Position numbers and translations under genes: made by a program. From Sinonovacula constricta (Eukaryota > Mollusca > Bivalvia > Cardiida > Solecurtidae): DNA of 64,000 nucleotides. How positions within the stretch are numbered: position 1 is the first letter of the stretch; every line of letters starts with the position of its first letter. The notes beneath the pieces were generated by a model, which saw only the letters and a list, made by a program, of their open reading frames with translations, did no database searches and was not told the origin of the DNA. Shown here in pieces: positions 34,895-46,751 of the stretch. The stretch lies in contig CM017563.1 of assembly GCA_007844125.1 (NCBI GenBank), positions 36,575,837-36,639,836 of the forward strand, written 5' to 3'.

Positions 34895-35085
34895 TGTTAC
34901 GTTACCATACTATACGTTCCGTTACGATACCACGGTCTTGTCATAAGCGTTACGTTCCGATACGATACGATGTACCATTTACGATATGGCTCGTTACGTT
35001 ACTTCATGATAGGCCTATTACGTTACACGATACGTTACGTTACCATACGATACGTTTACGATAGAAATACGCACGATATACGATG
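34895..35085. repeat. Degenerate TACGA-type pentamer array 2
   Basis: Made of CGTTACGATAC/CCATAC/ACGATACGTT variants with the same pentamer logic as array 1, ending in TTTACGATAGAAATACG, close to ATTACGATAGAAAATC of array 1. The ORFs 34867-35125 are artefacts. Confidence 0.6.
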
Positions 35086-35349
35086 TTTTGGACAACTGGT
35101 ACGGTGCCAGGACTGTAGGTTGTGAATCTAGAGATGACATCAGCGAAAAATCAAGATTTTTAAAGTGTTTGTGAAGTTATGAATGAGGTACAGTACGTGT
35201 CGAACAGAATATTGAATTTGGTGACATCTGTCAATGATTTCAAATCAACGCTTTATTGTAAGTGGCTTCATTCTCAGATACACGATTATAGAGATTTATT
35301 ACATGATTAACCTTGTTTTCCATTCAATATACCCATGTAATATTTTTTT

Positions 35350-35369
35350 GTATTACACTAGTGTAATAC
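35350..35369. repeat. Perfect 20-bp palindrome at the left end of the 35-kb element
   Basis: GTATTACACTAGTGTAATAC is self-complementary over its full length. Its core recurs at 27856-27867 and 54638-54647, each followed by AATAC and a similar downstream sequence, so it marks a shared element end. Tyrosine recombinases generally bind inverted half-sites, which makes this a candidate recombination site; that role is an inference. Confidence 0.65.
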
Positions 35370-35444
35370 AGCTTTTCTTGCAATATGATTGGCTAGCAGC
35401 TTTGCGTGACTTTTAGGTATTCATCCGCCGTGTTTGTAAACAAA

Positions 35445-36018
35445 ATGGAAGACAATGACAGTTCTTTTTTCGTCGGTTCAAATGTCGCAATTGATTATTG
35501 GTATAAATAAACTTACACCACCATGATGCGTATGACTAAGGATGCTGGACTTGCATCGTCTGACTCTCCACAGCGCCCGGAAACATATAGTTAAAAATAT
35601 TCGAAAATAACATCCCGGCAAATCAGATTATGCAGATTACGGGTCACGGGACACCGCAACATTCAACCAATTAATAACTACCCCCACTATAGCAATAATC
35701 CACACACAATGATATCGAAGATTCTCACAAAGTCTAGCTGTTCTAACCAGCATGCATGTACTCCTCAAGTGAATCAAGATACGAATGTTCACAACGCGAT
35801 GCTAACTTCAATGAATTCTGCCACAAAGAACTCAAACATAACCGGTTGCTTTAACAGCATCTTCACAGGAAACGTTTTTGGTGGAACTTTCAATATCATC
35901 ATTCAGCCGCCTATGGCACAAATCAAATGTAAATTCTACAGACGAGTCTGCAAGACCTCCACATAAGAAACGAAAAAGAATTATCTCCTTAGTCGACACT
36001 GATAGCGATGAGAATTAG
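35445..36018 (+). pseudogene. C-terminal part of a Crypton-type (DUF3504) tyrosine recombinase
   Basis: Three interleaved frames rebuild the family pattern. RMTKDAGL (35530-35553) is followed by LHSARKHIVKNI with the H-x-x-R motif (His codon 35569, Arg codon 35578), then NNIPANQIMQITGH (about 35608-35646) with the conserved His of the second motif. RNIQPINNY follows with the presumed nucleophile Tyr codon at 35679-35681. The tail ISKILTKSSC, GCFNSIFTGNVFGGTFNI and, after a further +1 shift, RPPHKKRKRIISLVDTDSDE ending at TAG 36016-36018 resembles the low-complexity, NLS-bearing C-termini of KIAA1958-like proteins. Upstream, the ATG at 35445 opens MEDNDSSFFVGSNVAIDYWY before a stop and is directly joined to this part, so the N-terminal domain and most of the catalytic domain are absent. 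It is dead as it stands. Confidence 0.75.
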
Positions 36019-36387
36019 ATTTGAATAGTGATCTTCACACTAACCGCTTTATAAACTTCTCTGGGTCACGCACTTTCACGTGTTTACAGTTTATTTTTAA
36101 GTTATTTAGCTGAAATAGTCGATAAAATATATGGCATTGATATGCCATTTTTATTGTACATTAATGTTAAATACGCATTAAAAGTTTGTCAAAGGGTTGT
36201 GTTTACTATCAAAAAAAGACAATAAAATGGAACTATTTTGTATAGCGCAACGATGAACTCAAACGGTCTATGATGCCGTGGTTGGGTTAAATGACGTCAC
36301 AATATCGTTCTAATTTTTGAACCGGCATGTAGATCTACACATATATTTGTTTCTAGTAAAAGAGGACGAAAATCATGTGATAAAAAG

Positions 36388-36535
36388 AATCTGACACTCG
36401 TTGTTATTTAATACAAACATTTATTAATCTCGTCCAGAAAAAATGATATAAAACTCGCCAGAGGCTCGTTTAATATCATTTTGCCTGAACTCGTTTAATA
36501 AATGTTTGTATTAAATAACAACTCGTGTCAGATCC
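36388..36535. repeat. 148-nt foldback hairpin, copy 1
   Basis: The arms 36388-36459 and 36463-36535 are near-perfect reverse complements (for example AATACAAACATTTATTAA against TTAATAAATGTTTGTATT), with a 3-nt loop AGA. The centre reads ACTCGCCAGAGGCTCGTT. The left flank is GATAAAAAGAAT and the right flank CTCTATATATCA. It lies about 370 bp beyond the recombinase stop. Confidence 0.9.
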
Positions 36536-36549
36536 TCTATATATCAGCG

Positions 36550-36990
36550 ATATTGTGAAGAGTGTTTCCGTGCTTTAAATGATAATTGGGTTGAAATAGT
36601 ATCTTGAAGAATATACCGATATAATTCTGTGATAATATTTATTAAAAACAATGCTCAGTTCTACTTCTTCTTGTTTTGTGGTCTAAACCTAGGTTCAGTA
36701 AAGACATGTATTGCGTCTGCTATTTCTTTTCAACAATTGTCAAAATCGATTCCCTCTGTTAGGCAAACTTTCGGATACTTAATGAGTAAATGACGTAACC
36801 TTATGTCACCAATTTAAATCCACAGAAATACTTTAAGTAGAAGTTAAATAAAATAAATGTGAATTTGAACAATTACAAGGATCGTTAGAAAAATCGTTTA
36901 CTTTGAGGTCTGCCACAGCATGTTGTACTTGAAAATAAGTTAAAATTGTATACAAACCTTTGGGGGGGGGGGCACTTGCTAAGATTCCTA
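36550..36990. other. Intergenic with a run of 11 G
   Basis: No gene. A G homopolymer lies at 36962-36972, just before the AT microsatellite. Confidence 0.5.
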
Positions 36991-37275
<285 letters not shown>

Positions 37276-37279
37276 GTTG

Positions 37280-40185
37280 CTTAAAGGCCAAATTTAATGA
37301 GTGGCATACGAAGTGGTTTATGTATGTGCACTTTAGAATTAAAATTATTATGCTGTATTTGTCTGTATTTCTTACACATCTTTATGAATTCTAAGAACAG
37401 AGAACACTCTCATAATTAAACGTTATATTAATTCTTAGAACCCCAAGATTACGCGAAGAGTTCAACAAATAATGGAGCTGACATCTGCATTGGTATTGTT
37501 AACATGTAAATAACGATAAAGCATGCAATATATCTAATTACTGGACAAGCTGTGTGCATTGCTACAGCATCCAATTATCTTCTCTAATTTCATAGCTGAT
37601 ATTATCTTATTGAACAACGCTTTACACGGATAAGACGTTAAATAAACTATAAGCTTTTTTTCTGTAAGCTCTTATATGCATTTTATGGATAAGAATGGAA
37701 TATGCATATTTGTTTTCCAATAGATATGCACAAATTAATAACGCCTTTAATTAATGTCTTTGCATCTTAGGTAAATCATAATGAATCCTGACACGTTAGC
37801 CATTACAATTGTATGGATGAATTTTGAGTCATTGATAAATAATTTGTTGGTTGTCGGTAGGTAATTGACGTAAGGTAGTAAATGTGATTCTGAATCGATA
37901 CAAAGTTAAATCTAATGGTCTTTAAATCGAATATGATGTTGATTTAATTAATTTTTCTGCATTTAAAAATCGATTTCGTTGGTTCAAAAGCCAATTCATC
38001 TATACAATCGTTCGAAAACCTAATGATTCAAAGTGCTCGGGTTTGAGGACAAAGTTTTGAACGGATTGTTATTGTTTAAAAACTTACGGATATTTGTGGG
38101 CGTTTCGTTGAAACTTTCGATACACCTGACTAAAATTTATATTAATCGCTAAACTGCACAACAAGTCTTGGGGATGAGAATCTATGTTTTCAATTACTGA
38201 TCTGTCAGGTTCTAATGAGGATAACGGAATTAAAAAGTGTGTGTATGTGTGGTGTCTTTAGGCTTTGGATTGATTTTTGCAGTTAGTAGTCGCCCAATAT
38301 GCTGGGTTGTGTAGGTATAATTTACTTATAGTTTGATTAAAAACATTGATTTCGTTGGTTCGAAAGCCAATTCAACTTTCAAACCGTTTAATGATATTAT
38401 TTAAACTAATTCACAATTTTCTCTATTTGGAATGCAATGTTTGTCTTCTCGATATTTCATATTTACCGTAGTAATTCATAACTATATATATATTTGTTTC
38501 GACTATTAGCTGAAACCCGGTGTAGAGGATGTAAACATTATATACATATCTGCTTTTAAATTAACTATGGCTGCAATAACTTTAGAAGTAGTTGCAAAAA
38601 TATGCGGCCAAGTTTACAACATGATGTATGCTTTTCTTCTAATTGAATTTTCTAGGGTAACAATTGTATTCAGACGGTGATAGATATAACTGACTTTGAG
38701 ATAGAAAATATACATACTTTCGGTTCCATAGTTATTTCATTTCTATCGTTGTTACTAAAACAACAGCAACGCTGCATAACCATTGTTTTTATATATTTCT
38801 TGTTACCGGATAAACAATGTTAACGTTAACACAACCCAATCTACGTTTTAAGAAGCATACTACACTTTTTCTAAAGGTAAAAATACTCAGTGCCATTATA
38901 GTGATGTCCAGCTCTTATTAATTGAGGCAAAATTTGCTATGGTCAAAGGCGATTTGTATGTTAGCTGGGTGTGCGTGATGAAGCATTTACGCTTTTGCGG
39001 TGGAGAAGTAACAAAAACCTCAAAGGGCTCCTGGTAGGACAATTGACATTTACCTATACTTTAATTGATGCCCTTTCAAAGTACACATTTTCCTATTAAA
39101 CATAGCACAACATTTACGTTGAATGTTTGTCATGAACTAAAATATTTTGCAAAGGTTAACCATTTTTTGGACTAGTCCTACTAATTGTGTTTACACTAAA
39201 GAGATCATTTTATACCTTTTGAATAAATAAACAGGTTTGTCAGAGATTGAACTAGAATGTTGGGGCAAACACGTGAATCTTGTGCTGCAAGGATCAGTAA
39301 TACAATCGAACCTTTCACTATTACCAGGTGCAGGTCATTTTCTTTTCGTACTTATCCAAAGTTAGCGCATTCCCAACATATTCATATGATGTAATTCACA
39401 GGGGTTCCTTTGATCATATAAAGACGATTGAACATATTTGCAACCTCGAGCGATCATTAGCAAATGTTGATTGGTTAAGATATTTTGTATTGAAGCGAAA
39501 TATTCAGTGTTAATCACTTTGTCTCTGGATAATTGTCTTAATCATCATCACTAATCAATTAAATAATCCAGCGGTCTGTATTTTTTCTTTCTGTGTTTCA
39601 AATGTCAGCTCCGTAACAGGAATATCTAAGATTTTCTTAGTACTATTAGGTATCTTTTAAGATGTCTAACTTTTTATGGTTATTAGTCTCTTGGAACATC
39701 TATAAGCAATTAAAACGACGCGTGTGTGGAAAGTTCTGTATTTAAAATTAAAAAAAATCTGACATTTAAAATTAAGATGCAATACAGCTACAAGGTTTGT
39801 CAAAATTGCTATGATTGTACTCTTATTTTAAATATTTGTTAAAGGGAAAACACAACGTTTAAACCGTTTATTTTTGTTCAAAAACACTGCTGTTTAATGA
39901 CTTATATAATTGGTTCTGTATAGAATCACATGATCTGAAGTGAGCATGAATAGCTTAAATTAACACAAGGTAGACATAAAAACGAACATTGACAAGTAGT
40001 TGTATAGAAAAAAAGCAAACAAACAAACAGCATGCAATAAGTCGATAACATAAATGCACCATGTGTTTATCCACCTTACAATAATATTACTGAGCAATAG
40101 CATAACCATATATTAAAAGTAACGGCGAAATAACAATTGTAGATTGTGGTTTGCAATATGGCAGTCTGTCCGCTTTCAAAAATGA
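37280..40185. other. Intergenic; includes a short direct repeat pair
   Basis: No gene recognised. GATTTCGTTGGTTC.AAAGCC with AATTCA occurs at 37972-38000 and again at 38348-38374, about 375 bp apart. Minor words such as the tRNA-like CTTGTGCTGCAAGGATC at 39279 are too short to call. Confidence 0.4.
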
Positions 40186-40190
40186 TATAG

Positions 40191-40332
40191 AGAATACCAG
40201 GTTAGTGTTGATATAGATAAATGGCATTATGCGAGGCTAAGAAAATCAGAAAGCACGAGCTCTGCCGAGTGCTTTCTGATTTTCTAGCCGAGCATGATAC
40301 CAGTTATCTATATCAACACTAACCTGGTATTC
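40191..40332. repeat. 142-nt foldback hairpin, copy 2
   Basis: The arms 40191-40260 and 40264-40332 are reverse complements with few mismatches (AGAATACCAGGTTAGTGTTG against CAACACTAACCTGGTATTCT at the outside; AAAATCAGAAAGCAC against GTGCTTTCTGATTTT inside). Read on the minus strand, the strand of the neighbouring recombinase, the centre is ACTCGGCAGAGCTCGTGC, nearly the same as the centre of copy 1. The left flank there is GGAATAAAAAGAAT and the right flank CTCTATATCA, again like copy 1. Confidence 0.9.
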
Positions 40333-41017
40333 TTTTTATTCCACCATCAATAGTTTTTTAACCGAAAAAAGGAAACATTTAAATTTACCGCTGCTACTCC
40401 CCCTACACTCACATTCCAATGCAATACACGAAATTCATGCTCGTGAAAAGAGAACTTCGGCTAAAAGAAATAGTTCTATTTTACAAAAAAAAAACAAAAA
40501 ACAACAATAAACAGGTTGTGTCTTTTTTATATTCACAATACATAAGGTTGTAATTTTATTGATTACAACAATTAAAAATAATGATTTGAAAATAACAACA
40601 AAAAATCACACCCTCGTGTAAGGTTATACATGTAGTGTGTAATGTCAAGGACTTGTAACTTTAAACTTGCATCGCACATGGCAGGAAGCAACGCGGATTA
40701 CATTTGATGTTTGTTTCTGTTTAGGTTGTAACAAACAGTCTGCCCATGGATTTTAATTGTTGTTGACTTTAAAATTCTGAACATTGAATAAAGCGCCATA
40801 AAATTGCGAAGATAGATGTGTTTTTGCCAAGGTGACTTGCGAATTTTGGAAAAATTTTGGGATCGGACGTGGTGTGTTTGTGTGTGTATTTGAAAGACAA
40901 AAGCTGGACAATTTTGCATCGTCTACATTTGGATTGCTTAGTGTTTCTTGATGTGTTGGTGCAAAGAGAATGTAGAACAGCGTTTTTGCTAATCGTTTGT
41001 GATTGAAGAATAATTAA

Positions 41018-42847
41018 TCAAAGATTGTACATTTTGTGCTCTGTTATAGCCATTATTTCAGTCGGTGGAATGTTGGCTGAACGCAACTTCTGAATAAGGT
41101 TTTTTCTGACCGAATGGTTGGTGATTTTCCGGTCAGAAGGCAATCCAGCATCAAAAGCCATGTTTTTCAACATTTTGCCAAGTTTATTTACACCCAGTTT
41201 TTGCCTCAAGTACAACTAGTCGGTTTCATCATGGACTGTGAAAGGCTTCGTTCGGTACTATCTGATGCCTTCCTCATTTGGATATCACCCCACCTGTAAT
41301 ATCAACAAATTTATCAGTGGTAAGTTTAAAATGAGATGTTTATGTATATATGCAAGTTTAAAGATGAATCGTACCAGGACGCTCATTTTATTTGTACAAT
41401 AAGTGCTAGTTTGAAAGAAATGTATAACAAATACAAACTTTTCTCCAAAAAGTAGAGATACATCCAAAAAGATGAAATTATCAATACTACAACAACATTT
41501 TAACAATATTCACATAAAACATTATGAAAAGACATTTGTTAAATAATGAAAAATGATAAAAAGGTAGCCAAATGCTAGTAGGGCTACCAATAGCTTTAAC
41601 ACTTCCATAATACCATTGATAATTATCTGTAATATAGGTTAGTTACTGGCTATGACAATAAAAATAGTAGCAACCTTAAGTTGTACTGCTCTGTTGTGCC
41701 TCTAATTCCAAAATGTAGGCAATTGTTTAGCGAGACAGTGTTGAGGATAGACTTAGGTGTTTCGGGACCTAAAATAGACTTCTACTATACATCATCATCT
41801 GTCAATGACACAGCTTCTTTTGGTTTGTTGCCTTGACCCTAGAAAATAATGCCTTTGTTATATTGAATAAATTAAATTAACCTTGGAATCTCTGTTGTCA
41901 GCATTGTGTGTTAGACATTCACAGTTTTAAATCATTATAATTTGGCTAAACAAAATGGAAAAAAAACACCAACAACATTGGTTAATGTGTTAAAGTATAA
42001 TAAATCTACATTGATCAATATTTGTGAGTTTCTTTTTTTGTAAATTTTTAAAATCTGTTAATAACTGTTGACCGTTAACAAAGCATAGTTGTAAAATTTT
42101 AGCATGCTCAAAAAGAAATTTAAGCTTCACTATGTTTTGGTATATAACATTACTAATAGATATAACATACCAGTTTTTAAGACATTTTGTTTTTTGCTGA
42201 GAATGTTTTCCTGGTCAGTGTGAAATATGGACTTGTCATTGCCATTATCAGGTGTTGGTACCTATGCCGCTTTAAATAGCGATCAAGGCTGCTGATGATG
42301 CCACGAAGGCTGGAAGGCTCATAGTCACTACCGTCAGATTTCCTAATCGACCAGATTACTAACTTTGATACGATGAATAGGCTTGTTTTCACCCTTTGTT
42401 GCCAGAAATTGAGTAAACTTATTCAAGTCGGAAACTTGCGACGAGTGTTCTTATTCTCCTGTTGCTCAATGAATTCGTACACATTGTCCATGTTTAAGTC
42501 TAGAAACTGTGATTTTTACCACATTTGTCCAGATCCATGCATTCAGCTGTATTTGGTTCAACTAAAGTTTTAGATCTGTCTTAACAATTTGAATGTTCAT
42601 CGAGTACCAACATTTTCATCAGGGTCTGTCCTGAGATTAGGCAGCTGATTGCTGCTTTCTGAGACAGTCAAAGAGTCAACTTCAATTTCCTTCTCAAAAA
42701 TGTTAGGATTAAAGCCAAATATTGCTTCGTAGCATCCTCGTAGCTCATCTCTACAACATTGCTTTGGTTTTCACACGATTCTTCATCAACTTCTTTCAGT
42801 TCACACCAAATAACATCATAACAACAGGGCCCCACATTATCTGACAT
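41018..42847 (-). pseudogene. Crypton-type (DUF3504) tyrosine recombinase, broken, with an intron-like gap
   Basis: The minus-strand ATG at 42847 opens MSDNVGPCCYDVIWCELKEV. After frameshifts come MDNVYEFIEQQENKNTRRK and VSDLNKFTQFLATKGENKPI (about 42490-42370), then SKLVIWSIRKSDGSDYEP with SSLRGIISSLDRYLKRHRY (42370-42230). This is the characteristic N-terminal SAM-like pattern of KIAA1958/ZMYM/QRICH1-type DUF3504 proteins. CTG|GTATGT at 42171/42170 and TGATATTACAG ending at 41294 form a plausible GT-AG intron of 877 bp. Downstream, WGDIQMRKASD is followed, after a deletion, by LGVNKLGKMLKNMAFDAGL, NHSVRK (His codon 41114-41116, Arg kept) and ITEHK where ITGHK is usual. The Tyr nucleophile region is missing. 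Stops and frameshifts mean it is not functional. Confidence 0.8.
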
Positions 42848-43018
42848 TTTGACAGCTGTGTTTATTGTTGCAGACTACAAAATATCTGTTGGAAAATTCG
42901 TGTTTTGATTGGTTTTATTGTTACTCATTAACAGTTTAATCACGTGCCTTTATTAAATTTTGTTTCAGATTTGTTAGTTTATTAATTGTTGTAATTTTTT
43001 ACATTTTTATTAATAAAG

Positions 43019-43021
<3 letters not shown>

Positions 43022-43054
<33 letters not shown>
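43022..43054. repeat. (AT)n microsatellite
   Basis: About 16 uninterrupted AT units. Confidence 0.95.
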
Positions 43055-43057
<3 letters not shown>

Positions 43058-43089
43058 TTTTTATTAAATAGAACTTCGGACGGTCGTTG

Positions 43090-43450
43090 TGAATTGTCCG
43101 GTTAGCTTAGTCAATTAAGACGCGGCTATCTCAATTTTCAATCCTGCATGACAGAAATGGAGACCTCGCTAATCCTTTATCTTTTAATGACCTTCTTTGT
43201 TCTTCTTAACCAATCTTTATATTATGGACATTTTGGGGGTGACCACAAGCGTAATTACGCGATAAATGAGTTTCGTTCTCGTAAACATTCCGGATGTTTC
43301 GTCAAAAAAGTAGTCCGGCTTAGAAAAGGTGCGCGAATATCGGCTGATAAAGCTCATCTTTATTACACGGGTTATATCAACCGATACTTACAGAGATGGT
43401 GGCATAAAATGTGTTGCTGTCTCACAATATTGAGTCGAAAGTACTTTTTT
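43090..43450 (+). mobile_element. Possible tRNA-like repeat with open frame
   Basis: TTAGCTTAGTCAATTAAGAC at 43103 resembles a tRNA A box and D arm, and TTTTCAATCCTGC at 43134 a weak B box. The following 300 bp are more GC-rich than the surroundings, and the ORF 43148-43492 is open for 114 codons, but its protein is not recognised. I favour a SINE or other repeat over a gene, without a second copy to prove it. Confidence 0.3.
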
Positions 43451-43849
43451 TTTTTTTTGATTTGCTCAATTCGAAATTTGAAACATCTATAATTTGTTCA
43501 AGTTTCCGTTGTGATTGCATCGTCTTTTGTTCTTTGAACACAATTGTTTTAGGTCTATGTGTGACGCACTGCTATTCTATATATGTAAATTCGAAACCGT
43601 CAAATAACTTGAAATCCATTCTTATTAAAGTCAATAACCCTAAAATATTTATCTGTAAAAAATTCTTCTAATGACGTTTAAAATAAATAGAAAAGAGTGC
43701 ATAAATGCATAAAGCTGTACCACAAGCCAATGACTTATCGGTGGACGCTTTAAATTACATACAGAGAACGTAACCTTGTATCAAACATCATTTACTCGCA
43801 TTACATAAGAACCCAGGACCATTTGACGTTGTAAACTAGCAATATTTTA

Positions 43850-44025
43850 TCTCTTCCAGCTGACCTGCGGCGCGCCGGTGGTTCTACCCAGACATGTGTC
43901 TGGAATCTTTCTCTACCAAAAGTTGGACGTTGGATTATGAATGATCGCTGCAATGTATTAAAAACATAAAAATCATCATCAACAACAACAAAACAACAAC
44001 AAACAAAACAACAAAAACTACAATT
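43850..44025 (+). mobile_element. SINE family A, body and tail fragment
   Basis: CTCTTCCAGCTGACCTGCGG at 43851 and CGCGCCGGTGGTTCTACCC match the body of the SINEs at 15.66-16.1 kb in plus orientation. The 3' part ends in an AACAACAAAACAAC tail near 43980-44022. The tRNA head is missing. Confidence 0.6.
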
Positions 44026-44720
44026 TAAATACTTTATCGGACCTTCTTAGGGCGTGCCTCCCCAATCATTTAACTCAAAATTACTCCTTTTTCTGTTTCG
44101 AAACATTGTATACGTTTATAAACATTGAAAGGGAAAACTTTAGTGCTGGCTCAAGTTCTTAACAAAAGTTTCCAGATCCTCTATCGTATCTATATTATAC
44201 TAAAATAAATATTGATCTTCCATGTAACGATTAGAGAATTTATTGGCCTTAATTAAAATGCTTCTGAGAAATCTGCTTATTTACTTCCTCTTCGATTTGA
44301 ATTTTAATTACCAGAAATGTAATGAGGAAAGGAATTCCAAATTGACTTTAAGATTAGGAAAATGAGCTTCAGCTGGTAGAAAATAATGACTCACAGGATA
44401 TAACATCTTAACATTATAAATTGCTAATTATAATGGTTGAAAACCATGCTCTTGTATCGACTCTAGGCACCGGTTCCACACATTCAGTGATTCAGTTTTT
44501 TCCTAGATCTACAAAATACCATATTGTTTGGCAAAACATATGACATACATTGGTGTAATGCTGACGAAATATGATTTAGTAATGTTTAATAGAAATCGTA
44601 AATAAAATTAGCAACACTCAATGAAATTTATTCACAAATGGAGATTGATTTACAATAGTCTTGTCTTAATGGCGTATGAAATAGTTACCTTAACTCTTCT
44701 TGCTAGATATACACGTTTCC
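44025..44720. other. Intergenic, no recognised gene
   Basis: AT-rich; nothing recognised before the trinucleotide array. Confidence 0.4.
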
Positions 44721-44722
44721 TT

Positions 44723-45047
44723 CTCCTTCTACTACTACTACTACTACTACTACCACTATTACTACTACTACTACCACAACTACAACAACAACAACTACTA
44801 ATACTTTAACTTCTACTACTTCTGATACTGCTACTGTTACAACTTCTATTTCTTCTACTACTACTACCGCTGTTTTTAATATAATTACTATTACTACTAC
44901 TACTTCTATTACTACTGCTGCTACTACAAATACATTTCTAGCTGCTACTACTATAACAACAACATAACCTAGGATTACTACTACTACAATTATTATTATT
45001 ATTAGTTTTACTACTACTACTTCTACTATTACTACTACTTCTACTAT

Positions 45048-45100
<53 letters not shown>

Positions 45101-45101
45101 T

Positions 45102-45155
<54 letters not shown>

Positions 45156-45169
45156 TACTACTATTACTT

Positions 45170-45200
<31 letters not shown>

Positions 45201-45262
45201 TACTACTACTACTACTGCTACTACTTCTTCTACTACTACTACTTCTTCTACTACCACTACAT
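44723..45262. repeat. Imperfect (ACT)n trinucleotide array
   Basis: About 540 bp of ACT with ATT, TCT, GCT and CAA variants, densest at 45030-45250. The 196-codon minus ORF of almost pure Val is a translation of this array and not a gene. Confidence 0.95.
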
Positions 45263-45419
45263 CCACTTTAATATAATTATAATGATTATACAAAGAATAA
45301 AGACCGACAAGAATGGAAGACTATACAATGATAGGTATCTAAATATTAACTCAGAATAGGTTAAGCTTATGTGGACTTTATTTTATATACTGAATTCATA
45401 TATTCATGTATTCATATAT

Positions 45420-45451
45420 CTATACACACACATATACATACACATATACAC

Positions 45452-45541
<90 letters not shown>

Positions 45542-45566
45542 ATGTGCGTGTGCGTGTGTATGTATG
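45420..45566. repeat. (TG)n microsatellite with TA and CA flanks
   Basis: About 40 uninterrupted TG units (45461-45540) after a short ACATATACA part and before a TGCGTG variant part. Overlapping Cys-Val and Thr-His ORFs are artefacts. Confidence 0.95.
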
Positions 45567-45804
45567 TTTTATGATTACGATATAGCAATACATGTGCATT
45601 TTAGATGCTTTCAGTAAGTAACTAATTTTTAATAATGACAAAATGTAAATAATACAAATCTTATGTCCGATAAGCAGAGCAATTAAGTGCTGATTTACTG
45701 TATACTATTATTGTGTTTATGTACTTTTATACATAAGTACGAAACACTTTCAGGTGTACGCAGATCTAAAGGCGATTTTTATGTTTATGCTTCACATTTA
45801 CTTA

Positions 45805-45890
45805 TCAGCTATGTGGGCTAATGATTAGTGGTCTATACCCTGGTACACATATCTTGCGCTGCAAGGATTCAAATCTCGTCTGTGTCAAAG
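45805..45890 (+). mobile_element. tRNA-like SINE head fragment
   Basis: TGGGCTAATGATTAGTGGTC at 45813 fits an A box and D loop. CTTGCGCTGCAAGGATTC at 45853 leads into a B-box-like GGATTCAAATCTCG. No body was recognised downstream. Confidence 0.4.
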
Positions 45891-46655
45891 GTTTTGCAAT
45901 TAATGTCTCTCATGATTATCGCAAACCGTACGAGATAAATATAGGAAAGAAAAAAGTCCTTTATAATATACAGTTATTCCATTCTTTTGAGATTTTCTTT
46001 TGTCTTGAAAGAGCCAGCATATTTGTTTTTGCTGTGAATAATACGCCAGAGTAGATCAATAATGATATATAAGCTGACTAAACAATATACATATGCTTGG
46101 TTAATTAATGTGTAAAACGTGACTATTCAGTCCTTTTTATTGTATGCAATAAGTACATTACGTGATCTAATTATAAATTCCATTAAGCTCATTTTGGCAA
46201 GACTGGTTCCATATTACTCGCCTACTGGTTTATACAGTATGCGAGCAGGAAACCAGCTGCTATGTCAGTTGTTAAGGGCTGCCTTGAAGAACTTGAGGGA
46301 TTTTAGCAGGTTGTACATAGCAGCTGAAATAACGGAAACAACGACAAAAAGGTAAACGACCTTCCTATTCTGACACCGAGCTGTTAATGACATGAATACC
46401 ATAATTTAACGCATCTTAACTGGTAACAGATGTGAATGTTAAACGGTTAAGGTGTGAACAATTAACGTTAGATCAAGAAACACTATGGTCTTTATCGTGT
46501 TTCTCTATATGGTTTCAGTTTAGTCTAACCAAATTGGTTAAAGTCTTCTTTGGAACGTTCGCTTACATCCCTTAACTCAAATTGGGAAAAAACGAAATAA
46601 AAATCGAATGAAAAGCATTTCTATAGCAAAATTTGAAAACCTGAAAAAAAATAAT
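45890..46655. other. Intergenic, no recognised gene
   Basis: ORFs 45821-46054 and 46119-46355 were read; neither shows a known motif. The second ends in a mixed-composition stretch (LCQLLRAALKNLRDF) and could be an exon fragment, but nothing supports it. Confidence 0.3.
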
Positions 46656-46751
46656 GGGTTGTCGTGGGATTCGAACCTACATCTAAATCAAAAAAACAAA
46701 TACCTCCCAGACGAGTGGGATGTACTAACCACACTTTATCAAGGACAGCTG

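Larger units (their letters stand above)
35350..36550 (+). mobile_element. Decayed Crypton-type tyrosine-recombinase element, copy 1
   Basis: The element is bounded on the left by the palindrome and on the right by the hairpin at 36388-36535 and CTCTATATATCA. Between them are upstream sequence with GATTGGCTAGC, the recombinase pseudogene 35445-36018, and about 370 bp containing TGACGTCAC and AAATCATGTGATAAAAAGAA. The outer words are shared with the non-coding copies N1 and N2. Most of the recombinase is missing from the middle, so this is an internally deleted relative of a longer element. Exact ends and target-site behaviour are unknown. Confidence 0.6.
40185..42990 (-). mobile_element. Decayed Crypton-type tyrosine-recombinase element, copy 2
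   Basis: On the minus strand it holds an upstream region with ACCAATCAAAACACG, the recombinase pseudogene (42847 to 41018), about 690 bp of non-coding sequence and the hairpin at 40332-40191. It has the same order as copy 1 (recombinase, spacer, hairpin) with different arm sequences. I could not find the left palindrome of copy 1 near 43 kb. An AT microsatellite at 43022-43054 lies just outside. Confidence 0.5.

Noticed and set aside
39240..39330. tRNA-like word CTTGTGCTGCAAGGATC
   Set aside because: No A box or proper B box nearby; too short for a SINE call.
43148..43492. 114-codon ORF as a gene
   Set aside because: It begins in a tRNA-like repeat head, has no recognised domain and runs into a poly-T tract.
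44703..45293. 196-codon minus ORF, almost all Val
   Set aside because: Translation of the imperfect ACT array; no other protein feature.
45369..45641. Cys-Val and Thr-His repeat ORFs
   Set aside because: Translations of the TG/CA microsatellite.
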